Assembly: GCF_003333325.1 (NCBI RefSeq)
Contig: NZ_QOLC01000064.1
Coordinates: 1-18,184, forward strand
DNA from: Candidatus Ulvibacter alkanivorans
GTDB taxonomy: Bacteria > Bacteroidota > Bacteroidia > Flavobacteriales > Flavobacteriaceae
DNA length: 18,184 bases
Reading direction: 5' to 3'
Part shown: positions 6,746 to 14,040 of the stretch, piece by piece
Layout: every line of letters starts with the position of its first letter
How positions within the stretch are numbered: position 1 is the stretch's first letter
Made by a program: the position numbers and the translations under genes
Notes under the pieces: model-generated
The model's database searches: none
Seen by the model: the letters and a program-made list of their open reading frames with translations, nothing else
What the model was told of the DNA's origin: nothing

Positions 6746-9160
6746 CTATCTTAACTTCGGAAAGCTCTCCGGATCCACCTCATGCATGATCGCATAGACC
6801 TTCTCAAAGATGTCTTCGGAAGAAGGTTTAGAGAAATAATCCCCATCGGTTCCATAGGCAGGTCGGTGCGCTTTTGCCGCTAGGGCTTCGGGCTTGCTGT
6901 CTAAATATTTATAGCCGTTTTGCGTATCCACAATATGTTGTAAGATATAGGCTGAAGCACCACCGGGTACATCTTCATCTATCACCAATAAACGATTGGT
7001 CTTCTTCACGCTTTCGACCATGTCGTGGTTAATATCCAATGGCAGTAACGATTGCACATCGATGATCTCTGCATCAATACCTACTTGTTGTAATTCTTTG
7101 GCAGCTTCTTCTACTACTCGTATGGTGCTTCCGTAGGAAACCAATGTAATATCTGTACCTTCCTTGATGGTTTCCACCACGCCAATAGGAGTTCTAAACT
7201 CTCCAAGGTTGGAAGGCATTTTTTCTTTAAGTCGATAGCCGTTCAAACATTCTACTATCAGCGCAGGTTCATCGGTCGCAAGCAGTGTATTGTAGAATCC
7301 GGCTGCTTTGGTCATATTTCTAGGCACTAATATATACATACCTCGTAACAAATGGATCAATCCACCCATTTGTGAGCCACTGTGCCATATTCCTTCTAAA
7401 CGGTGCCCGCGAGTTCTAACGATTAGCGGTGCTTTTTGTGTTCCATTGGTGCGATACCGTACAGTGACCAGATCATCGCTCATTATTTGAAGACAATATA
7501 AAATATAGTCTAGGTATTGTATTTCGGCAATAGGTCGTAAGCCTCGCATTGCCATACCAATGCCTTGCCCTAAAATAGTGGCTTCACGAATACCGGCATC
7601 GGCTATTCTCAATTCACCATACTTTTCTTGTAGGCCTTCAAGTCCTTGATTTACATCTCCAATATTCCCGGAATCTTCACCAAAGATGAGTGCTTCGGGA
7701 TGCTTGTCGAATATCGCATCAAAATTATCTCGTAACACAACTCGTGCATCTACTTCTTCTGCATCGTCTGCGTAAGTAGGTGCAATAGGAGCAACTGTTG
7801 TCGCATTGTTCGATGCTTCAGAATACAAATGTGCACTGTACTTTGGTTGAATGTTTTCGAAATAATTTTCTATCCAATCGATCAATTGTCTTTTTTCCGA
7901 AGTACTTTCAGAAACCACATATCGAAGCGCTTTTCTAGCAGTTCCTAAAATTGTACGACGTAGCGGTTCTTTTTCTGAAGCCAATTCGTTCTTTAACTTC
8001 TCTATAAAATTCTTGTTTGGGGAACTTTCGGCTAGATTGGTAAGCAATGTTACTGCCTCTTTCTGTTCTTGACGTTGGGGCGCCAAAAATGCTTCCCATG
8101 CTGCTTTTTTACCGTCACGCACCTCTTTCTTAATCCCTTTTTCTACTTCGGAAAGTTCCTCTTCAGTAGCAAAATTATTCTCCAAAATCCACTCGCGCAT
8201 TTTAACATTACAGTCGTGCTCTCGTTCCCACTGAAGACGCTCTTCACTTTTGTATCGCTCGTGCGACCCACTCGTACTGTGGCCTTGGGGTTGTGTTAGT
8301 TCTTTTACATGAATAAGCACCGGTACATGTTCTTCTCTCGCAATGGTACCGGCTTTTTGATATGCTTCGATCAAGGCGGCGTAGTCCCAACCTATTACGC
8401 GAATAATTTCGTATCCGTTCTCGTCGTCGTTTCGTTGAAACCCTTTTAGTATTTCGGATATATTCTCTTTGGTGGTTTGATGACGTGCATGAACCGAAAT
8501 CCCGTATTCGTCATCCCATACGCTCATTACCATCGGTACTTGAAGCACGCCGGCTGCATTAATCGTTTCCCAAAACAGTCCTTCACTCGTGCTAGCATTT
8601 CCAATAGTTCCCCAGGCAACTTCGTTTCCATTGATAGAGAATTGTGTTTTGTTCTCTATTCCTTTTACATTTCTAAAAATCTTGGATGCTTGTGCGAGTC
8701 CTAAAAGTCTTGGCATTTGACCGGCAGTAGGAGAGATGTCTGCACTACTGTTCTTTTGTGCTGTTAAGTTTTTCCAACTTCCATCTTCATTTAAACTATG
8801 CGTTGCAAAATGCCCACCCATTTGTCTTCCTGCACTCATTGGATCGGCTTTAAGATCGGTGTGTGCATACAATCCGGCGAAGAATTGTTGAATGCTAAGC
8901 TTGCCAATGGCCATCATAAAGGTTTGATCGCGGTAATAACCACTTCGCCAATCTCCATTTTTAAAGGCTTTTGCCCAGGCCAATTGAGGGACTTCTTTTC
9001 CGTCACCAAAGATCCCGAATTTTGCTTTTCCTGTAAGTACTTCCCTGCGTCCCAGTAAACTACATTCGCGACTCGTTACAGCTATTTTATAATCGTTTAA
9101 AACTTCGGCCTTAAAATCGTCGAAAGAGAGTTCGCTGTTGGTCTGTGGATTTGTTTGCAT
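6746..9160 (-). CDS. 2-oxoacid dehydrogenase E1, fused alpha and beta subunits (TPP-dependent)
   Basis: This 804-residue protein joins both E1 subunits of a 2-oxoacid dehydrogenase complex, closest in type to the branched-chain enzyme, which decarboxylates 2-oxoacids on thiamine pyrophosphate and passes the acyl group to E2. The alpha part (about 1-380) has the GxHxT region SAGRQMGGHFATHS (109-122), the cofactor region TIGNASTSEG (185-194) and WDDEYGIS (215-222), and the loop QGHSTSGSHERY (292-303). A linker (about 380-470) leads to the beta part with FGEDSGNIGDV (493-503) and the transketolase C-terminal domain (about 655-790). The usual Mg-TPP motif GDG...NN reads GNA...DD here: Asn188 replaces Asp and Asp217 replaces Asn at the two metal ligands. 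Such fusions are widespread in Bacteroidota. No E2 or E3 gene is nearby. The exact substrate is not certain. Confidence 0.88.
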   Translation of the reverse strand: MQTNPQTNSELSFDDFKAEVLNDYKIAVTSRECSLLGRREVLTGKAKFGIFGDGKEVPQLAWAKAFKNGDWRSGYYRDQTFMMAIGKLSIQQFFAGLYAHTDLKADPMSAGRQMGGHFATHSLNEDGSWKNLTAQKNSSADISPTAGQMPRLLGLAQASKIFRNVKGIENKTQFSINGNEVAWGTIGNASTSEGLFWETINAAGVLQVPMVMSVWDDEYGISVHARHQTTKENISEILKGFQRNDDENGYEIIRVIGWDYAALIEAYQKAGTIAREEHVPVLIHVKELTQPQGHSTSGSHERYKSEERLQWEREHDCNVKMREWILENNFATEEELSEVEKGIKKEVRDGKKAAWEAFLAPQRQEQKEAVTLLTNLAESSPNKNFIEKLKNELASEKEPLRRTILGTARKALRYVVSESTSEKRQLIDWIENYFENIQPKYSAHLYSEASNNATTVAPIAPTYADDAEEVDARVVLRDNFDAIFDKHPEALIFGEDSGNIGDVNQGLEGLQEKYGELRIADAGIREATILGQGIGMAMRGLRPIAEIQYLDYILYCLQIMSDDLVTVRYRTNGTQKAPLIVRTRGHRLEGIWHSGSQMGGLIHLLRGMYILVPRNMTKAAGFYNTLLATDEPALIVECLNGYRLKEKMPSNLGEFRTPIGVVETIKEGTDITLVSYGSTIRVVEEAAKELQQVGIDAEIIDVQSLLPLDINHDMVESVKKTNRLLVIDEDVPGGASAYILQHIVDTQNGYKYLDSKPEALAAKAHRPAYGTDGDYFSKPSSEDIFEKVYAIMHEVDPESFPKLR

Positions 9161-9180
9161 AGTGTCAAAATTTCGGACTA

Positions 9181-9188
9181 CAAAAGTA
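9181..9188 (-). promoter_or_regulatory. -7 promoter box of the E1 fusion gene
   Basis: TACTTTTG (9188 to 9181) fits TAnnTTTG exactly and ends 20 nt before the ATG at 9160, giving a predicted leader of about 15 nt. No TTG is found at the standard -33 spacing. It lies in the 79-bp gap after the M1-like gene, where I see no terminator, so the E1 gene may also receive read-through. Confidence 0.5.
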
Positions 9189-9239
9189 GCAAAAACGAGG
9201 GAAATATAAGGGGTGTGGAATTAGTTTTCAGCATAGAAA

Positions 9240-12053
9240 TTAATACCATTCCCTCGTAAAGAGCCTTAATAGCGTGCTCGGGCTCAAGGTTACGATAAAG
9301 CGTATGCGTTGATCGTAATTGGGAAGTCCCGGTTCCCAACCTAGATTTGAATAGAGCGGGAAATACAATTCGAAGTAATCGGCAACCAGACTTAAACGTA
9401 CGCCTGTGTCAAATACCGCATTGGTGCCTCGACCTTTATTGTGTACCAGCCCGGCATCGCCATAGGCATAGATCCATTTCCAGATGTTAGTGCTCGCATT
9501 TACTGTGGCGATCCAACTGTTCGCAAACATTGGTTCTAATTGTGATTTAAACCCACCTTCTGCGATGATCAACTGCTGACTAAACAATCCTTGATCTTCA
9601 CTTCTCCCGTAGTAATTGTAATCGAATAGATAATCGGTGGGGCGGTCTAATGCGAAACTAAAGAAGTCTTCGTCTTCGCGAGTATCATTGAATAAGAAGA
9701 CTCCGGCAAAGGCACGAAGGTTCAACTGTCGGTTGTTCAAAAACAATTTACGGTACTCGAAGGTGGTAGATATCTTGCTGAATTTCGCCGAAATTTGATA
9801 ATCTACTTCGCCTCTAAAATAATTGATGAGATTAGGATTGCTGTACACATACTGCATATTGAAAACGCTGTAATTAGGATCTTGATTAGGATCTTCAAAA
9901 TTCTCATCGCGAATCACATTTACATTTCGAATATTGATAAATTCTTTTTTGTTGTTGCGTAAATCCTTGTTTCTGAAGGCAAAGGTCATATACGGACTAT
10001 ACCTGCGATAGAAGAGGCCGTCGTTGTACGAATAATAACTACCCGCTATACCATATCGAATGGCGTACAGTGATTCTGTTTGGAAATTTTGAGTGTAGGA
10101 TACGGACCCACTTCCAATAATAGTCTTAGATCGGAATCCAAATTGTGGCTCTAGTTTATAGGCCAATCCTTTGGTTAAAACCGTTTTATTGTACAATTTT
10201 AATCCGGTGGTAAGTCCGTCGTACAAATTGTATTCAAAAATCGGCATAAAGAACAATTGATTGTACTTTGGATCTTCGACATCTTGAAATAAACGGAATT
10301 GTATTGGGCGATTAAACAATCCGTTTACCTTTTTATAATTATTGCGTTGATTGAACTCAGGTATCACTGCTTCATAGTTCAATGCCAGTTGTCGTACTCC
10401 TTCCGAAGGGATAACAACCGTTTCTAAACTGTCGATAGGAGAGGTCCATTTTTTATAAACGATAGAGTCTTTAGAAAGGCCGTATAGGGAAACCGGCATG
10501 CGGTTGTTGCGTTTGTTCTTGATACGAACCTCCAAGGAATCACCCCGCTTGGTAACACGGTCGATCTTAAAATCGATAGCGGTTCGTTTTTCTACATACT
10601 CTTCAAAGAACCAATTTACGGGTAAGGAGCTGTTTTGTTCTAATACGTTCTGAAAAGCAGTTGCAGTTACCGGTTTTCCTTTATTTTCAGAATAAAACTG
10701 CTTGATACTATTCTCAACTGTTGCTTTTCCGAGGTAATCGGAAAGATATTGTAAACCACTACCTGCATAATAGTCGCTCGCAATATTCTTATTAAACTTG
10801 ACCAAAGAATCACGTGGCGTTGCGAGTGATTGGTGTAAGTTGTTCCGTGCCATATTGAGATACAGGAATGGATATTGGTCATTAAACTCCAGATCGGATG
10901 CATGTGCCCAGCGAATTACCCACCAATCGCTTAACGAACCTATGATCTTCATATTTGGATAAAAAGTATCCACATACTCCATCATTAAGTAGATCTGTAG
11001 GGCGCCGATCAACCAATATTCTTCTCTTGGGTGTACCAAGACGGTGTTCTCTATATAATTTCGAGTTATGGTCTTTAGCTGCTCCATGTCGTACTCGAAA
11101 CCATCCGGGAACGGACTAATAAAATTGGGCAACTGGTTTAGGCCATATACCGGACTGTTCTTGTATTCACTTTCGCTAATTAGCATCTTCTCGAAAGGAT
11201 ATGGGCCTAACTTTGAATCTAAAAAATGCACTACACGATCTACCATCAAGGCCCGAATCGTAGGAGACACCTTTTCGTCGGTTAGGTTTGTCACTACCGA
11301 GAACTTATCGGTCTCTATAGTCTCGAAGGTGGGTTTTCGTTCTAAATGAAGCAAGACATTGGTTCTATTCTCTCCTTCTAATACGGCTACAGAAGAATCC
11401 CCTTGCTGTGCTTGTGATTTGACATCGAGATTGCTTGCCAAGGTATAGGTCGTTGGATAATTTAAGCGTATTGAAAAGTTTGTAGGATACGTATATAGAT
11501 CGTTGGTGTTCTTATTGCTGTATGCATGCCATGTGCCGTCGTATACGGCAGGGGAGAGGTGCCAATACTTTAATCTAAAATCAACTTTGTTCGTTACGCC
11601 ATAACGCGTAAACTTATCATCCGGATACTTCACGCTGTAACGAGCCGTAAATGTATAGGATTCACCTGGCAATAATGGGGTATTTAGGTCTACACGAATG
11701 ATGTCGGCCGCTACGCCTCGCTCCCAATCTAAAGAGCTATTTGCGGTTGTCGTAAAACCTGAAATTGTCGTTCGGCCACGATCTTTTTTCTTTTCAAAAT
11801 GAAAGGAACTGTCGTAGTTTTCTGCAAATCGTTTGGCTAAGGGTGTGGTCTTGCTTGAAAAACTGTTAGGCCAATCGTTTAGATAGAGCTCATGCAACGT
11901 ATCGCTAGAAGTGTTTACATACACGATCTCTTGCTGAATATTCATTGTACCTTCCTCCGGCACTACGTTCGCGTCTATAGTAATAGCGTGTTGTGCATTC
12001 GTAACAAATGCCAACATGCACAAAAGAGCAAATATGAGCTTGCGACCGATCAA
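9240..12053 (-). CDS. M1-peptidase-like protein with C-terminal outer-membrane barrel, zinc site lost
   Basis: The 937-residue protein has a signal peptide (MIGRKLIFALLCMLAFVTNA), an M1 aminopeptidase-like region (about 25-490) and a C-terminal part (about 560-937) of alternating strands rich in aromatics, like an outer-membrane beta-barrel and ending in Tyr. M1 features include the helical tail YYAGSGLQYLSDYLG (428-442) to WFFEEYVEKR (481-490). The catalytic motifs are missing: no HExxH occurs anywhere, WLNEG reads WLIGA (347-351), and at the spacing expected for HExxH the sequence is KTITR (327-331). It is therefore probably a non-catalytic surface protein. It starts with TTG, overlapping the nuclease stop by 4 bp (TTGA); no ATG in frame would keep the signal peptide. 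It is the last gene of the uvrA run. Function unknown. Confidence 0.75.
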   Translation of the reverse strand: MIGRKLIFALLCMLAFVTNAQHAITIDANVVPEEGTMNIQQEIVYVNTSSDTLHELYLNDWPNSFSSKTTPLAKRFAENYDSSFHFEKKKDRGRTTISGFTTTANSSLDWERGVAADIIRVDLNTPLLPGESYTFTARYSVKYPDDKFTRYGVTNKVDFRLKYWHLSPAVYDGTWHAYSNKNTNDLYTYPTNFSIRLNYPTTYTLASNLDVKSQAQQGDSSVAVLEGENRTNVLLHLERKPTFETIETDKFSVVTNLTDEKVSPTIRALMVDRVVHFLDSKLGPYPFEKMLISESEYKNSPVYGLNQLPNFISPFPDGFEYDMEQLKTITRNYIENTVLVHPREEYWLIGALQIYLMMEYVDTFYPNMKIIGSLSDWWVIRWAHASDLEFNDQYPFLYLNMARNNLHQSLATPRDSLVKFNKNIASDYYAGSGLQYLSDYLGKATVENSIKQFYSENKGKPVTATAFQNVLEQNSSLPVNWFFEEYVEKRTAIDFKIDRVTKRGDSLEVRIKNKRNNRMPVSLYGLSKDSIVYKKWTSPIDSLETVVIPSEGVRQLALNYEAVIPEFNQRNNYKKVNGLFNRPIQFRLFQDVEDPKYNQLFFMPIFEYNLYDGLTTGLKLYNKTVLTKGLAYKLEPQFGFRSKTIIGSGSVSYTQNFQTESLYAIRYGIAGSYYSYNDGLFYRRYSPYMTFAFRNKDLRNNKKEFINIRNVNVIRDENFEDPNQDPNYSVFNMQYVYSNPNLINYFRGEVDYQISAKFSKISTTFEYRKLFLNNRQLNLRAFAGVFLFNDTREDEDFFSFALDRPTDYLFDYNYYGRSEDQGLFSQQLIIAEGGFKSQLEPMFANSWIATVNASTNIWKWIYAYGDAGLVHNKGRGTNAVFDTGVRLSLVADYFELYFPLYSNLGWEPGLPNYDQRIRFIVTLSPSTLLRLFTREWY

Positions 12054-13294
12054 GAAGTTTTTAGAAATTTTAAAGGTTGATGTGAAGGCAGGTTTGTTTT
12101 AAGATAATAAATGCCGGTGGGCAATGCCGAAACATCTATGGTTGTGTATGTTTCATCTACAGCAGGGATGTACATCACTTCTTGTCCTAGAACACTAAAG
12201 ATCTGAATGGAAACAGGTTCTATAACTTGAGCAGACATTTTTAGCCGTATTGTTTCTGAAACTATTGTATTATCAAGCTGAAAGTATGCTTCAGTAGCAA
12301 CTTCCGCAGTATTTAAGATGATCTGTTTGTTGGTTTCCAGTTGCATGACCACGGGAAGGTGATCACTCATACTAAACAAGTTATTCCGAAGCTGTTGTCC
12401 AAAAGGTCCGGTACAGTTCGCATCACTAATATCCATATTAAAACAATTACCATTGTTTCCGAAGGATTTATACGTATCGGGAATATAGCGCAGCTTAGGG
12501 TCGGTCATCATATTTTCTGATACAAGTATAAAATCGAATCGATCGTCTAGCCCGCCGCCTGCTCCGGCTCCAAAGGGTCCGGCACTAACGCGCGTACTTT
12601 GCGTATGAATGTCTTGAAACGCAATATTGTTGTTCCAGTCACCTGGGCGATCTATAGGATCGGCCAAAGTGATCGCATTAGTAGGATCGAGCAATTCTAC
12701 ATAGGCCGGTTCGTCGGCGTCGTATACATTTAGGTCTCCTGCAAAAATTACAAAGGAGTTGGGATCTAACGAACTAAGGCTGTTTGTGAATTCGGTCACC
12801 ATTTCTAGTCGTTTAGCCTCATTGGAACTTCCTTGACTTGATTTCAGGTGCGACACGTAAATATCAACAAACAAAGGATCTACATCATTGTCGGTGGTAT
12901 TAATACGCAACTGATAACGGTTAATATCTCGCACATCGGTTCTAATGATCTCGGTCGTTTCAACCTCGAACATGCCATTGCGATAATAAATAAGCTGCTG
13001 AAGATTTGAGTCTCCCGACGTGTTGAGCACAAAAGGAACTCGTTTATAATCGATGCCTTCATCGTTTAATGATATATTGAGAATTTGATCGGCCCCTGCT
13101 TCGTTCTCGAGTTCGCAAACCATAAAGATATCGGGATCGTACTCGTTGAGTATGTTCTGCAAGATCTGATCGCGGCTACCTGGAGATGCGGTGGGGAATT
13201 CCAATAAATTATAGAACATGGTTTTTATTACATCCTGTGCTATGAGCGAGCTGCTTAGCAACAGAAAAACCAAAAGACTTATTTTTTTAAACAT
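12050..13294 (-). CDS. T9SS-secreted endonuclease/exonuclease/phosphatase-family protein
   Basis: This 414-residue protein has a signal peptide (MFKKISLLVFLLLSSSLIAQ), an EEP-fold domain (about 22-320) and a type A T9SS sorting domain (about 334-414, with FSVLGQEV and DVSALPTGIYYLK). EEP catalytic motifs are in order: Asn29 (FYNLLEF), the acidic CELEN (60-64), SHLKS (148-152), GDLNVY (186-191), RFDFIL (252-257) and SDHLPV (310-315). It should hydrolyse phosphodiester or phosphomonoester bonds, most likely as an extracellular nuclease that scavenges phosphate or DNA. Proteins with this sorting domain cross the outer membrane by the type IX system and may be retained on the surface. It begins 21 bp after the LOG gene and its TGA overlaps the start of the M1-like gene, so both are probably translated from one mRNA. 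Substrate not determined. Confidence 0.88.
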   Translation of the reverse strand: MFKKISLLVFLLLSSSLIAQDVIKTMFYNLLEFPTASPGSRDQILQNILNEYDPDIFMVCELENEAGADQILNISLNDEGIDYKRVPFVLNTSGDSNLQQLIYYRNGMFEVETTEIIRTDVRDINRYQLRINTTDNDVDPLFVDIYVSHLKSSQGSSNEAKRLEMVTEFTNSLSSLDPNSFVIFAGDLNVYDADEPAYVELLDPTNAITLADPIDRPGDWNNNIAFQDIHTQSTRVSAGPFGAGAGGGLDDRFDFILVSENMMTDPKLRYIPDTYKSFGNNGNCFNMDISDANCTGPFGQQLRNNLFSMSDHLPVVMQLETNKQIILNTAEVATEAYFQLDNTIVSETIRLKMSAQVIEPVSIQIFSVLGQEVMYIPAVDETYTTIDVSALPTGIYYLKTNLPSHQPLKFLKTS

Positions 13295-13315
13295 GAAAAT
13301 AGGGGATAAGGTATT

Positions 13316-14005
13316 CTAAAAATTAGGGCTCATATTTCGTTTTTCATAGAAGTTATTGAGGATCTCAAGCACTTCATCTTCGGTGTCGACCAAATGAACA
13401 AGATCGAGATCACCCGGACTAATATTATTATTCGCCTCAAGAAGTGTACCTTTAATCCAATCCATTAGTCCGGTCCAGAATTCGGTCCCAACTAGGATAA
13501 GTGGAAAAGCATCTATCTTATGTGTTTGTATTAAGGTAAAAGCTTCAAAGAATTCATCTAAAGTTCCAAAACCTCCAGGCATTACTACAAATCCTTGAGA
13601 GTATTTCACGAACATTACCTTTCTCACAAAGAAGTAGTCGAAATCGATACTTTTGTCGCTATCTATATACGGGTTGTCGTGTTGCTCAAAAGGCAGCGTA
13701 ATATTTAATCCAACTGAAGTTCCACCCGCTAAATGCGCACCTTTATTACCGGCTTCCATGATACCCGGGCCACCACCGGTAATAACTCCGTAACCATGTT
13801 CGGTGATCTTTTTTGCGATGCTCTCGGCTAATTTATAATATTTATGGTCCGGCTTGGTACGCGCCGATCCAAATATTGAAACACACGGGCCAATTCGGCT
13901 CATTTTTTCATAGCCATTAACAAACTCTCCCATGATCTTGAAGATCGCCCAAGAGTCGTTCGTTTTTACTTCATTCCAGTTTTTATGTGTTCGTTCGTTT
14001 CTCAT
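13316..14005 (-). CDS. LOG-family protein (TIGR00730 Rossmann fold)
   Basis: The 229-residue cytoplasmic protein carries the two signatures of the LOG (Lonely Guy) lysine-decarboxylase-like family: GGGPGIMEA (77-85) and PGGFGTLDE (143-151). The conserved Arg128-Lys129 lies between them (FFVRKVMF). Characterised LOG enzymes are phosphoribohydrolases that release a base from nucleoside 5'-monophosphates, for example to activate cytokinins; YgdH/PpnN-type relatives cleave purine nucleotides. The old name lysine decarboxylase is wrong for this family. The N-terminal 38 residues precede the Rossmann core (CVSIFGSAR), as usual in the longer TIGR00730 group. It lies 35 bp after uvrA and 21 bp before the nuclease gene, suggesting co-transcription. 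Nucleotide hydrolysis is likely; the natural substrate is unknown. Confidence 0.9.
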   Translation of the reverse strand: MRNERTHKNWNEVKTNDSWAIFKIMGEFVNGYEKMSRIGPCVSIFGSARTKPDHKYYKLAESIAKKITEHGYGVITGGGPGIMEAGNKGAHLAGGTSVGLNITLPFEQHDNPYIDSDKSIDFDYFFVRKVMFVKYSQGFVVMPGGFGTLDEFFEAFTLIQTHKIDAFPLILVGTEFWTGLMDWIKGTLLEANNNISPGDLDLVHLVDTEDEVLEILNNFYEKRNMSPNF

Positions 14006-14040
14006 GTTCAGTAGTCATTATACGTTTCGCTCAAACCCCG

